From Cryptomeria japonica (Eukaryota > Streptophyta > Pinopsida > Cupressales > Cupressaceae), in NCBI RefSeq assembly GCF_030272615.1, contig NC_081410.1:112854433-112918432 (forward strand): a stretch of 64,000 bases of DNA, read 5' to 3'. A program made the translations under genes and the position numbers. Below are positions 35,370 through 46,920 of the stretch, piece after piece (position 1 is the stretch's first letter; every line of letters begins with the position of its first letter). The notes beneath the pieces were generated by a model, which was given only the letters and a program-made list of their open reading frames with translations, was not told the origin of the DNA and ran no database searches.

Positions 35370-36157
35370 TGAATCGCATAATCTATGAATTTGTGAAACT
35401 TGTTCTAGATAAAGATGTCATTATTGACTATAAAGATTTGTGCTCGATGACTCTTAAGCTCTAATGACCTTTAGCTGTAATACGAGGTTAAAGGAAGAGG
35501 TGGAGAATAATATGTAATAAGTTTACATTCAAAAGATTTTCCTAAAACAAAGAATTTATGGAGATAAGAGAAACGGAGCAGACTAGAGCTAGAGAAGTGA
35601 AATCTTGCATGTATGAATAAGATGAAGAAGGTTTGGCAACAGAGTGAGAGAGAGGGGGCTATGGAGGAGTAAAAGGACTTTTAATTAGGGTTAATTCCAA
35701 TATTATTTTTATTCTGCGGCCAGTCCTATTGAATACAAAAAAAGGAGCTATATGTTCCTAGGAAAAATAGAAGTCTCACATGTATAACTATAAGTTTTAA
35801 GATGATGTTGAGAGCGGGATGCTGCATGCATCCCTACTAGCTTAGGGATCTTTAGATCTATGTTACAATTTGCATGCTTTTTATTGATGAACTTTGGAAG
35901 GTAGTAAAAAAGGTAGAAAAAATTTATAGACTATCTATTTGTATGTAGTTTCTATAATTTATATTCCGAAATCTTCACCCACAATTAAATTTCTTATTGA
36001 ATATAAATTTGTTCGATATGCTTTCATATCATCTAGTATAACATCTTGCATTTCCAGCCAGAGTAAATAGAATACATCGAATACTACTAACTTGCATCCA
36101 AAATTTTCTTCAAAGCATAAATGCAAAAAGTCTCTCATGAAGTTTCTTTCATTCTGT
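35370..36157. other. Noncoding, counterpart of 16086-16900
   Basis: It holds the same small minus-strand frame ending VGEDFGI (35959-36258 in the longer reading here). No recognised gene. Confidence 0.5.
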
Positions 36158-36857
36158 ATGACTGGTAAAACTGGGAAAAGAATGGGAAAACTGGTAAGGA
36201 ATCTAATAACAATGGGAAAACTGGTATGGAATCTATCAAAGAAAATGAAATCGGACATAGAAGTTTTGAACTAATAAAATATGATCCTTTCTGCAGATAA
36301 GTTAAAAAATAACCTTGATAATGACCTCAATACTCTAGAGAAGAAAGATGCTACAAAAAATTATCAAAGTTTTCACACTAATATAATATATAATGAATTT
36401 TTATGACTTATCCAAATCCTACAACATTAGAAATAGACAGATCAATTCGGCTAGTTGATAATTAATGGTAGGTCTATTAATATCAACCAAAGTTTAACAT
36501 TGGTATATATATATATTTTTGATCGGTAAAGGCAGAGCCAGATTTATATTAATTTTGGTTAAATACATAGATTATTCTCTGAGTTCCATAACATTCCAAA
36601 AACCCCTGTTCTCAGAGAGCTCAACAAAACATAGTTCCCTCCAAGGGTTGGAGACTTTTAGGCTTATGGTTTAGCCATTTTATCAGAGCCATCAAAATTT
36701 AATAGTCTAGAAAAAATAAAAGGACTATTAACGATAATGGCAGATTTCCAACTGCTTAGAACCAGAGTATTTAAGCATAAAAGTTTAAAGCCAAATAAAA
36801 ATATACAGATATAATTAAATGTCCACTAGGCAAAATGAAGTATCAACAGAAAAGGGC

Positions 36858-37626
36858 CTAGCTTGAAGTGGGGAGGTCAGGTTGTGGCAGCTGCATTCTT
36901 GGACGAACACGACCTCTGCCTACTGAGATACCCTGGCCACGACCCTCGCTCCTTCGGCCTCTGCTCAAGCGACCTCCGTAGTTCTGCTCTGGTTTTGTTT
37001 CTGCTTTTGCAACATTCATAGGTAGGATTCCGTTCAACCTTGCAAACTAGAAGAGATCCTCCTCTTTTCCTTGAGCCTCTGGGTCATCTCCTAAGAATCT
37101 CCACTTGAGGTAGCTCAGACCTATGCTGGCAAAGACTCTGTGTCTATCCAGTTCTTTACCCTTCAGGTCAAGTAGGAATGGGTAGTATTTAATGAGCTCT
37201 CCATGGGCATTGAAGAGAATCCGGTCGCTTGGTTGGGGGTACACTAGAGTCATGGAGGGCCTTATTCAAGACTTCTTGGAATTCTTGAAGAATTTCCACT
37301 GGAAAGAGCTCCGTGGTGAGATTCCAAACCGATTGCTTGGGTAGCTTCTGGTCCAGCAAAGAAACCACAAATCTGGAGGAGATACTGGTGTTGTCTCATG
37401 GATATTCATCCCTGCTCAAATGAGTGCTACCCAGAATCAATTTGACTGCGAGTAAAACTGGAGAGTCCGCATGGATAAGGAGATGTTTAAGTCTCAAATC
37501 CATTATCCTTTTGAAAGAGACTTGGTGAGTAGAGGCACTGAGTGAGATAGGAGTGTCTGCGCCGAAGCAAGAGGTAGGCCTCAGGTAAACGCTCATGATA
37601 AAACCAAACAGAGGCTCAGAGGACAT
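36858..37626 (-). pseudogene. LINE-A third ORF with RG-rich tail
   Basis: An ATG at 37624-37626, in a pyrimidine-rich leader, starts a frame reading MSSEPLFGFIMSVYLRPTS, then KRIMDLRLKHLLIHADSP. A TGA at about 37396 is followed in the same frame by SSRFVVSLLDQKLPKQS and TTELFPVEILQEF. After a frameshift near 37260 it continues as DRILFNAHGELIKYYPF and RVFASIGLSYLKWRFLGDD, passes a TAG at about 37047, and ends in an Arg/Gly-rich tail (GGRLSRGRRSEGRGQG) at a TAG at 36858-36860. It is about 256 codons. RG-rich tails often bind RNA. I do not recognise the protein. It may be a captured host transcript or a lineage-specific LINE protein. Confidence 0.5.
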
Positions 37627-38186
37627 GATGGCCAAGGGAAAAGATTGTCGAGAAGGGTAACTAGAGAGAAAAACCAGAGAATGCAGGAAGGAAAGAAGGA
37701 AGCGAGAAGAGGACACTTTGGTAGGAAAAATGGGTGCACGTATCAACTAGTCATAATGAGGATTAGAGGGGCAATAAAGGCTCACGCGAAGGTGGCGGAG
37801 AGTAAATGCCTAGATCGAGCCAAATCTACTCAAGTGCAGATGAAAGGATTAACCTACGGACAACTCATGCAAAGGACTGAATGATGACGCTCTCCAGCCG
37901 GAGCTTCGAGAATCCCATTTTTGTGGAGGCAAATTTTGATTAGCGGTTTGCTAGCTAAGGTAACCCAGGCCTACGATGAGCCTCAAGTTTAACTGAACGC
38001 TTAAATTTGGAGAAAGGAAATAGCCGTTGGGATCAACTACCAAGAAAGAGGGCAGGTAATAAGCGTTCAAATTTAAATTCTATGAACCACCAGTCTGCTG
38101 GCAAACAACGGCCCCAAACCTTGTATGAGAAAATCTTATTAACTAGCCCGATCTGTTTTACCAGTAGGTTAAATGCCTTGAGACCA

Positions 38187-41100
38187 CTAGTGAACGAAAG
38201 TGCCTTGAGCTGTTATTTTTGATAAGGCATCCGCCACTTCATTTGCTTCTCTATAGATATGTTTTGCCTCAAACTGTTCAAGACTGTTCAAATTTTCTAG
38301 GATTCTTTCCAATAAAGCTTGGAGCCTCCAGTTGGGGGTTTTCTTTTTCCTTATAGCATTTATTGCTATCTCCGAGTCTCCTTCCACTGAAACATTTTTG
38401 AGGCCATGGTTGATGCAGTCCTTCAGGCCAAGTAGCAGGGTAGTGAACTCTGCTATGTTATTGGTGTCTGGAGGGATTGGCTTTGCCACTTTCCCAATAA
38501 TTGCTCCTGTTTGATCTCTGATGACATAGCCTATTCTAGAAGGGCCAGGATTTCCTCTAGAGGCCCCATCAAAATTCAATTTTACCCAATCCGGCTTTGG
38601 GGGGGACCAGATTGCATCTTTTCTTTCATTGATTTTTTGGTGAGAAGATGGGGGGATAATAATGCCTTGCCAATTTAGACTGATATTCTCATCCCATGAA
38701 GAAAAAACTTTGGGCTGGTCCAAAGAAAAGGCTGTTCTGCTGTTAACTGAGTTCACTATTGCCAATTCAATTGAATTCAGAATTGATTCTTGTCTCCTAG
38801 CTTTACCTTCAAATAACCTACGATTCCTTTCTTTCCATATTTCCCAAATTAAGCATGATGGAGCCACTTCCATAATTTGGCTCAGAGAGCTCTCCTTTGT
38901 GTGAAGGGGCCAACTTTGGAATAGAGAGTTGATTTCATTTGACAAGGCTATGATCAGCTCCAATTTAGCACAGATCCATCTCCAGCAGTTGGAAGCAAAG
39001 GGGCAATTCAAGAGGAGATGGTCCACTGACTCTGATTGAGCTTTACACAAAATGCATCTTGAAGGACCTTCATAGCCCATTCTTGTGAACTTATTTGCAG
39101 TTAGAATTTTTTTCCGGACTGCCAACCATGTAAAGATGCTCACTTTCGGTATGAATTTGGAACTCCAAAACATTTTCAGAGGGATTTTGTGATTGCTCTG
39201 CTCTATAGGGCTGACAAGCATTCTGTATCCATCTTTTGAGTTATACTGTCCTGTTTTGGAAGGCGCCCAAATAATAGAGTCTTCTCCTCTTCTTGGGTTG
39301 ATGTTTCTTGCTTCTAGGTGCCCTAAGAGTTCTTCTAGATCATCCCTTGGAATTGGCAAGCCCTCCATTGATTTCCATTTCCAGCTTTGTGGATTTGACA
39401 TGTCAGCCATCTCCAGATAGTCTCTAACTCTGGAGCCCCAATTCTATTTGAACCAGTGTTCTGTAGCGGGGATATGGACTAGATTTGTCAGAGGTGGATA
39501 ACCACCCTAGGAGTCCTCCCAAAATAGGCTAGGTGAGCCCTCATGAATATCCCAAGAAATTAATTTTGAGACCAGATTTCTACAGGATATAATGAAGTTC
39601 CATGTTCTGGACCCCTTACGGAAATTTCTTGATCTGAGGATGTTAAGATGATTCTAATCTGGGAGATACTTTGTTGCCAACATTCTGACCCAAGAAGCAC
39701 TAGGGTTTTTGATGAATTTCCAGACTAGTTTAGCCCCTAAGGCTAAATTTTGCAATTTAAAGTCCTTGATGCCTAGACTGCCCATTGGTCTCGACTTTAT
39801 AATTTTGTCCCAAGCTATTAGAGAAATCTTATGCTTCTCTTCAGTGTTTTACCAAAAGAAATTTCTCATCTTCTTGATTATGAAGGAATTGGCACTAGAT
39901 GTTAAGGATAATATAGAAAATAGGTAAATTGGAAGGGCCAAGATCACTGCTTGGATCATCACAAGTCTTCCCACCCAAGATAACCATTTACCCTTCGAGG
40001 AATTTGCAGTTCTTTCAACTTTGAGTTTTAAGGGGTCCCAGAATTTAGAGTTCCTTAGGCCTCTATCTATTGGGATGCCCAAATAAGTGCATGGAAGACA
40101 TCCTTCTTTGCAATTTAGAATTCTGAGAATTCTGGTCTGTAATGAGATTGGCGTTGTGAAGAAGAAGGCTTTAGTCTTATCCTTATTTCTTAATTGGCTT
40201 GAAGCCCTACCATACATCTCTAAAATTTGGTTGAGATGAGTGGCTTCCTTTACATTTGCTGTCCCCAAGTGAAGATTGTCATCTACAAATTGCTAATGGG
40301 TAACTACAAATTCTTTAGTTATTTTGATTCCCTCTAACTTATGGTTGGCATGGCTAGCTTTGATGGCTCGTCCCATAGCCTCTCCCATAATTATGTACAA
40401 GAAAGGAGAAAGGGGGTCCCCTTGCCTAATACCCCTTGAGGAAGAAAATAAACCCTCTAGTTTTCCATTAACTAGTATTGAGAATTTGGGTGTTTAGATG
40501 CACTCAAATACCCAATTTATCCATTGATTATCAAAGCCAAAAGCTTGCATGGTTTTACAAAGAAAACGCCAATCTACACTATCATAAGCCTTTGTGATTT
40601 TTAATTTATTATCATACCTGGCCTATTTTTGCTTTGGAGGGTGTGGATTTCTTCTTGCGCTACGATCACTCAATCAAGAATTGAATGGCCTGGTACAAAC
40701 CCTGTCTTTTCTTCTGAGATGATGCTGTTCATGAGAGGCTTTAGTCTGTTAGTCATCACTTTTGAGAGGATTTTATAGACTGTGTTGCATAGGGAGATAG
40801 GCCTATAATCTCCAAGATTTTCTGCCTTCTCCTTCTTTGGAATGAGAGCTATGAAGGTATTATTTACCTCTTTAAGAATTTTTCCTGATCTTCTTGAGCA
40901 CTCTAGAGCTTTTGAGAGTTCCTGACCAAAGATATGCCAACATTTCTTATAGAAATCCGCAGGGAAGCCATCCGACCCTAGTGCCTTACCAAAAGGGAGC
41001 TAGTTTAGAGCTTGGAATACTTCTTCCATTTTTATTTTCCCATTTAACATCTGATTTTGTTCCTCTGATATAATTTTGGGGATCCCAGACAATAGCTTTT

Positions 41101-42373
41101 TTTGGTCCAGTAGGTGAGATCCTTCTTTGTTGTTCAGGAGATTGGAATAGAAGGAAATAATCTTTTCCTTTATTACCTCCGGATCCTCTGAGATTTGGTT
41201 ATTTCTGATTTGTAATTTGGATATCCAATTCTTGCTTCTTCTGATTTTTGTTACATTATGGAAAAACTTAGTGTTTTTGTCCCCCATTCTGAGCCAGTTC
41301 TCTCTTGATTTTTGCTTCCAAAAGATTTCTTCTTTCTAAAGGATGTCTTCATACTCCAGTAAGAGGGACCTTTCCCGTTGAAAGGATTATTGATCCATAC
41401 CTGCCAAGATAATCCTATCATTTAGGGCTGCTAATTTCTCTTCTATAAGTCTTTTTGATGAGAAGATGTTTTTAAAATGCTGGGAGTTCCATTGGAGCAA
41501 TTTCTATTTGACTAGTTTTAGCTTTGCAATGAAGCAGAAAAGTTTTGAACCCTCAAATGATCCTTCCTTCCACCAGTTTTCTATCAATATAAGGAAGTTT
41601 GGCTCTTTCATCCACACATTTTCAAACCTAAAAGGAGTCCTGGATGATCCCAAAGTGCCTTGTAAAGAGAGCAGAATGGTGTAATGGTCCGAGCTTGAGC
41701 AAGGGAGAACATTGCAAGAGGGAGTAAAAGGAAAAAGAGTCGAATCCCCTTGCCAGAAAAATTTGTCTATTTTTTCTGCTATATTACTAAAGCCTTTCCT
41801 TTTGTTTGTCCATGTGTAGGTGTCTCCTGAGTCTATTTCCAAAAGGCCATTCCTTTCAATCCAATTGTTAAAATCCTGCTGGGCACTCCCTAAGTGAATG
41901 ATTCCTCCGCTCTTATCTGAAGCACTCCTGATAGCATTAAAATCCCCCCCAATAAAGACTTGTTCCTCAGATAAGGTGGACAATAATCCATCTAGAGAAG
42001 ACCATGTGAGTCTCTTTTTGAAAGAGGACACTGGGCCATATACATTGATGATAAAGAAAGAAGTGTTCGACTACAGGTGAGTGATTTTGGCAAGCATCTA
42101 GTCCCTACTAGATGCGATACCTTCAGCTTTAATTTGGGAGGACTTCCAAATTATCATTAATCCTCCAGAGGCACCTTCTAATGCTACTGTCGTTTGAAGA
42201 GAAGCTTGGAACGAGGAACTAATCCCATTTCCAAAGGCAACTGCTAGCTTTTCCTCCAATTTAGTTTCTTGCAGTAGGATTAAGTCTGCATTGATCAAAA
42301 GAATATGTCTTTTGATCACCCTCTGTTTGTTAGGGGCACTAAGACCCCTAACATTCCAAGAAAGGATTTTCAT
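38187..42373 (-). pseudogene. LINE-A ORF2 relic (EN-RT-RNase H)
   Basis: It starts MKILSWNVRGLS at 42373 within an ATGA shared with the ORF1 stop. The endonuclease (42373-41504) has QETKLEE, GGDFNAI, TYTWTNKR and SSDHYT. The reverse transcriptase (about 41287-39849) has [43 protein letters not shown] and the catalytic FVDD (40278-40283 are the two Asp codons), then YLGIP. The last 407 codons (39410-38187) are fully open, with a C-x2-C-x7-H-x4-C zinc motif (CILCKAQ...NCPFA) and an RNase H with FDGASRGNPG, NIAEFTTLL, EGDSEIA and YREANEVADALSK. The breaks are TAG stops, for example near 42096, 42072, 41500 and 41003, and one frameshift between 41000 and 40300. Confidence 0.85.
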
Positions 42374-44460
42374 TTCTGTTTAGGAAGGGGGTTTCCCTTC
42401 CCTACTTTCCAAAGATCCATTAGTTTAGATTGATTCTCTGCCATTCCATCCTGAGATTTGGTCTCTATGAAAGACTTGCGGCCCTTCTTGGGTGGGGTTG
42501 AACAAAAATCAGGCTTCTCCAGGCCCTCTTGATTCTGATGGAGTCCTAGGTTTCTTTTCTCCTTGATTTGTGAGTAGAGAACAGCCAAGGGGGTGTCCAA
42601 TATTGCATCTTGGTCTTCCTCTCCTATCATGACATTTTGCAGAAGATTTTGAGCATCGTGATCAAAAGGCAAATCCAGATTGTTTGGTTCAAATGGCAGG
42701 GAGAGCAGAAAAGGGAAAGGAATTTCTGCTAAGAGGTTAAAGTGATGCTTGGGAGGGGGACAACCTGAAGGAGAAATTTCTCCCTCTGATAAAAAAGTCT
42801 CAATATTCTCCTCCATGTCTGCTTTAAGATCCTCTTCAATAACCTCCTCCTCTTGCAATATTTTTGGAAGATGGATATTTTTGCATTTAGTGGATTTTGC
42901 TTTGTGAGATGAACCCCTGGAGTTCTTGTGCTTAACACAACTTTTCCTTTTGGGGGCCTTAGATGGAGGTTGTGAGAAGATATTGAAAGCTCCTCTACTC
43001 AAGGCTGGGGTTTTTTTTTGCACGAATAAACTTCTAACAGCCTTTTGGGATTGAGGCTTGGCAATCGGGGATAGCATGAGAGGTGGATGAATAACAAGGG
43101 AGGGTTGGGATTCCTGAGGAGAGAGGCGGGGAGACAGGGGATCCAGGCCTGCAAGCTTATTACTAATACGCAAACAAAAGCAAGGAGGATGGAGGGCCAG
43201 GGGATCTGGAACCACAGTTGAGTCCGGGGGTGGAGTAGAGACATTACAAAGGGGCTGGCGAAGGGGCTTTGATAAAGCCTTGACCAATACTTTGACTTCT
43301 AGGTCCAGAGCAGTATCCCGATCCAGGGTCCTCTTTTGAGACTCTGGGCTCGCAAGTGGTTCTGAGTGCTGAAGAGGGAGGTTGAGAGCTCCGAGAGACG
43401 CTGCTAAGGAGCTATTATTAACTATTTGGTTTCTCAACAAGTGTTTGCCAGGCACTACTTTACCCAATCTTATCACCTTTTGCTTCCATCTGCCCAGTTC
43501 CGAAATGATCTCAAGCTCACTGTAGAAGCCTTTGGAAAGATCAATCTCTACATAAATATTTTCTATATCCCCATTCTGACCTTCAAATAAATTTGCTTCA
43601 ATCCCTACCAGAAAGCCAAGATCATCACCAATTTGCAGGAGTGATTTTGGGCACCAGAACTTGGATGGAAGGCCTACTAAAGATAGAAAAATAGGAGTTT
43701 TCTTGAACCTATGCTGTGCTGGATCAAATCCTGGTTTCCAGTCTAGGAAGTGGAAGGTGGAGCCTTGAAAGAACAAGGGACTACCCTTTGTGATTGATTT
43801 TTTTAGTGTCACATCCACACATTTTATGAACAAGAAGTCATTCTGCATTTGTCTGACTGCTATGAAATCTGGGAAAGAAGATTTCCACCAATCCATAATG
43901 TCTTTTCTTGTCCCACTAGTGCCACACCATTTTTCAAAGAAGGCATTCTCCTTGAGACAGACAAGCGAGGGATTCAATGAATCTGATGGAAGCACGAAAA
44001 TTTTGCTTCCCATTGATTTCCTAGACCATTTCTATTCCTTGCACTCAAAGGAAGGTTTAGATCATGAGGGAAAGGCATTTCTGGAATCCCTGGCTTGCAA
44101 ACCTCTGTTGAGTACACCCATGGTGCACGAATCCCTATAAGGTAGCCCTGTTGTAAGGGGAAGACGGTTTTGCAGTCTTTGGCAACTAGGCTGCAACTTG
44201 GAGGAAAGAGGTTGCTTGATAGAAACAAAACTCTTTTTACAAGTTGCAATAGGGATGCTGTTTGGACATGTCATGACCTTCTTTGCCCATGAGTCTAAGT
44301 TTTGAAACTCCACAGTAGAATTTTGCCGAAAAATTTGGCTCGGAAAACACCTAGGCGGATGATGATTAACCGGGTTCTGAACCCGCGACAAATTTCGGTT
44401 CCTCGGTCTCTGAGGCTGGTGTAGAGGAGCAAGACCCCGAGAAGTCCAGCCATGGTTTAG
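42370..44460 (-). pseudogene. LINE-A ORF1 (DUF4283), two stops
   Basis: The frame from 44013 to 42370 is open for 547 codons and ends at a TGA whose ATGA also starts ORF2. The same frame continues upstream through a TAG near 44035 and a TGA at 44062-44064 to the element edge, so the ancestral ORF1 was near 700 codons. A DUF4283-type domain occupies about residues 30-110 of the open part (DWWKSSFPDF, GSPLFFQGSTFHFLDWKPGF, FLSLVGLPSKFW). The middle is proline-rich and the C-terminal third mixes basic (KRKSCVKHK) and acidic (EEDLKADMEEN) stretches. No CCHC knuckle is visible. It is a likely RNA-binding LINE protein, now inactive unless the upstream part is dispensable. Confidence 0.75.
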
Positions 44461-44477
44461 TGTTAACATTGGTATAT

Positions 44478-44876
44478 TTTAATTCTTCTTTAAAATGTGT
44501 CTTTAGATTTCAAATTATTGAATCTAGGATTTTTTTTTCACAATGTATAAAGTTAAAAAAATATACATTTTCATTTTTACAAAATTTAAATTTATCTGAT
44601 ATGTTAAAATATAAATTAAAAATAATAATATTTTATTTTTTATTATAAATTTATTTTAATTATCACAATAAATTCTTTCACTAGAATGGTTATGATTATA
44701 AATAAATTAGCAATTACACCTTGGTGTGCAATTGGTACGCCGAAAAAGTTCAATTAAACTTTTTTTCTTGTCTGTTTTTCGCATACATTTGTGCAATAGA
44801 TGAAGTGAATTGCTTGATTCAATATAGAAAATTACACAAGGTCAATTGGTAAGCCATATATAAAATGATGTTGTTT
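44478..44876. repeat. Diverged T repeat and A+T-rich DNA
   Basis: The first ~170 bases align loosely with 21791-21960 (aattcttct, gatttcaaatt, aaatatacattttca). They are the right half of the T copy split by LINE-A. The rest is A+T-rich with no features. Confidence 0.55.
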
Positions 44877-45003
44877 GTGCAACAAAGGTCTCAATGGAGA
44901 ATTGATAGTTTTAAATCAACCATGCATCTACTTATAATGATACAAACATGATTGAACTAGAACCTCTAAATCAAGAAGATATTTTGGCTCCATTATCAAC
45001 AAG

Positions 45004-45824
45004 TTCATGTTATGTTTTCAATAGGGATAGAGGGAGAGATAGGGCTAGAAAGAGGGGGGGAGAGGAGGGAATCTAGTGAGAGAGAGAGGGGTAAGAAGAT
45101 AGAGATAATGAGGAAGATGAATATATAAATTGAGATGGAGAGGGACATGGAGAAAAGGAGAGGGGTAGGTAAAGAGAGAGAGAGGAGAGGGATATGCAGA
45201 AATGGAAGAGATACATATATATAAAGAGGGAGACATAAAAAGTTAGAGATATAAATAAAAAGTGATATATAAAGAGAGGTAGAGAGAGGGAGAAATATAA
45301 GGGTAGAGAGAGACAAAAAAATAATGAGATATAAATAGATGTAGAGATGGAACAAAAAATATGGAGAAGTAGAGATGAAGATAAAGCAAGAGAAGAAAAG
45401 GGAGACAAATAGATATCTAGAGATAGAGAGAGGTAGAGGAGGTGATAAAGATAGAGAGAGATAGAGACGGATAGAGAGATAAAGAAAAATAGATGGAAAT
45501 ATATCTAGAGGAACAAGGAGATATAGAGAGATATAAATGGTGAGATGGAGTGAAAGAGAGAGATATATAAAGAGATATAGAGAGGGGGAGAGAAACAAAG
45601 ATAAAGAGATACAAATAGAGATGGAGAGGGAGAAAGAGAGAGAGGGAGAGAGAAAGTGGAAGAGATGAAGATATATGGGAATAGAAAGAGATAGATATAG
45701 TTGTATGGGAAGCGAAAGGGAGAAATATGTAGAGATAGAAAGATCAATATATGGGAGTGAGATATGGAGAGATGGGGAAAGATAGAGAGAGGGAGGGAGA
45801 GAAAGGGAGACATAAGGTAATGGA

Positions 45825-45918
<94 letters not shown>

Positions 45919-46135
45919 TATAGATACATTGAAAGAGATAGAGAGGGTTAGAGAAAGAGATAGGAGAGAGATAGAGACACATAGGTAGAGAAAGATATGA
46001 AGAGGGACAAAGAGGTATATAAATAGAGAGATAATGAGGGAAGGAGAAAGAGGGAGTTAGAGGGGAAAGAGAAATAGAGACATAGAGATAAAGAGTAGGT
46101 GAGATGGAGTGAACAAGATAGAAGTAGAGTTTATG
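45004..46135. repeat. GA-rich purine tract, unit 2
   Basis: Counterpart of 17029-18110, with the same words in the same order, plus a long perfect (AG)n run at 45828-45911. The long minus-strand frame 45005-45982 (325 codons of mostly Ser, Leu, Ile, Tyr, Pro) is a translation of the purine tract and not a credible gene. Confidence 0.9.
45828..45911. repeat. (AG)42 microsatellite
   Basis: There are 84 uninterrupted alternating A/G bases. Unit 1 has only a short gagagag run at the same place (about 17837-17852), so the run expanded in unit 2 or contracted in unit 1. Confidence 0.95.
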
Positions 46136-46920
46136 AGATAAATAATTAAAAAATAAATTGATTCTAACTACTTTGAATCATTATTTGTAATTCCATAAAA
46201 AGACATTAATAATTAAAATAAATTTTAAACTTAAATATAAATTAAATTCAAACCTATTAAAAGGATAAAAAAATCAATTCCTAATTTTATGATTTATTTA
46301 ATCTAACTTATATATTTCTATTTACTTTTAATTATTATTGATCATTTCATTAGAAAAAACCTAAATAATTAAAAAAAACCTTAATTCTAAATTAAAATGA
46401 AACCTATTAAAAAGATAAAAAATCAATTCATAATTTTTGATTGATTTAATTCAACTTATATACGCATAGTAATTATTATTAATATTATTAAAAATTTCAT
46501 ATTATATATTAAAATTAACTATTTATATATTATATATTACAATATAACAATTATTAAAATAAATAATTAAAGAACAATAAATATTATAAAAGCAACCCAA
46601 AATATTGTCAATGGTTTCCTTACATACTTCATTTGCTGGATCGTGGATAGTGTCTCATTTGTGGTTGTTGGATTAGAAAGGCAAGGGAGATAATGACCAT
46701 TGGACGGAGACACGATGGCCTCTATGATAAGGGCCATTCATTGGCTTGTGTTGTGCACCATTCATGAAAATTAACTCATGAAAATCAATTAAAAGCATTA
46801 ATTTAACTTATGTAATACTTTATCATTTAAAAATAAAGAGGCTGATAATGAAAAGTACGTTGCTTATAACTAAGCTAGAAATCTGTGAGAAATGGGTGCG
46901 AAATCAATATACAGTAACTT
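46136..46920. other. A+T-rich noncoding DNA, unit 2
   Basis: Counterpart of 18111-18829. It keeps about 40 bases near 46640 absent from unit 1. No genes seen. Confidence 0.7.

Larger units (their letters stand above)
36509..44462 (-). mobile_element. LINE-A (L1-type) with extra 3' ORF
   Basis: It is flanked by a 15-bp direct repeat, ttaacattggtatat, at 36494-36508 and 44463-44477. Repeat T at 21776 and 48283 shows the corresponding uninterrupted site, which supports the boundaries. On the minus strand the order is ORF1, ATGA overlap, ORF2 (EN-RT-zinc motif-RNase H), about 560 bases of spacer, a third decayed ORF, and a 3' end of the taccgatcaaaaa type followed by (at)n. ORF1 is open nearly to the 5' edge, so a short 5' truncation is possible. 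It is about 7.95 kb, longer than I would expect for a plant L1, because of the third ORF region. Confidence 0.85.
36158..44878. other. 8.7 kb block present only in unit 2
   Basis: Unit 1 reads straight through cattctgt/gcaacaaagg at 16901. Unit 2 has about 8721 bases at that point. The block contains tandem tggtaaaactggg-type words (36160-36240), a diverged T repeat, LINE-A nested in it, and A+T-rich DNA (44478-44876). The joint shares only gt, so no clear target duplication is visible. It is either an insertion into unit 2 or a deletion from unit 1. Confidence 0.8.

Noticed and set aside
36501-36516. (AT)n run as a separate microsatellite insertion
   Set aside because: It sits at the LINE-A 3' end next to the target duplication and is best read as the LINE tail plus target sequence.
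45005-45982. 325-codon minus-strand frame (and similar frames at 17029-17954)
   Set aside because: It is a direct translation of the purine-rich tract. The residues are almost only Ser, Leu, Ile, Tyr and Pro, and all three frames are open, as expected for low-complexity DNA.
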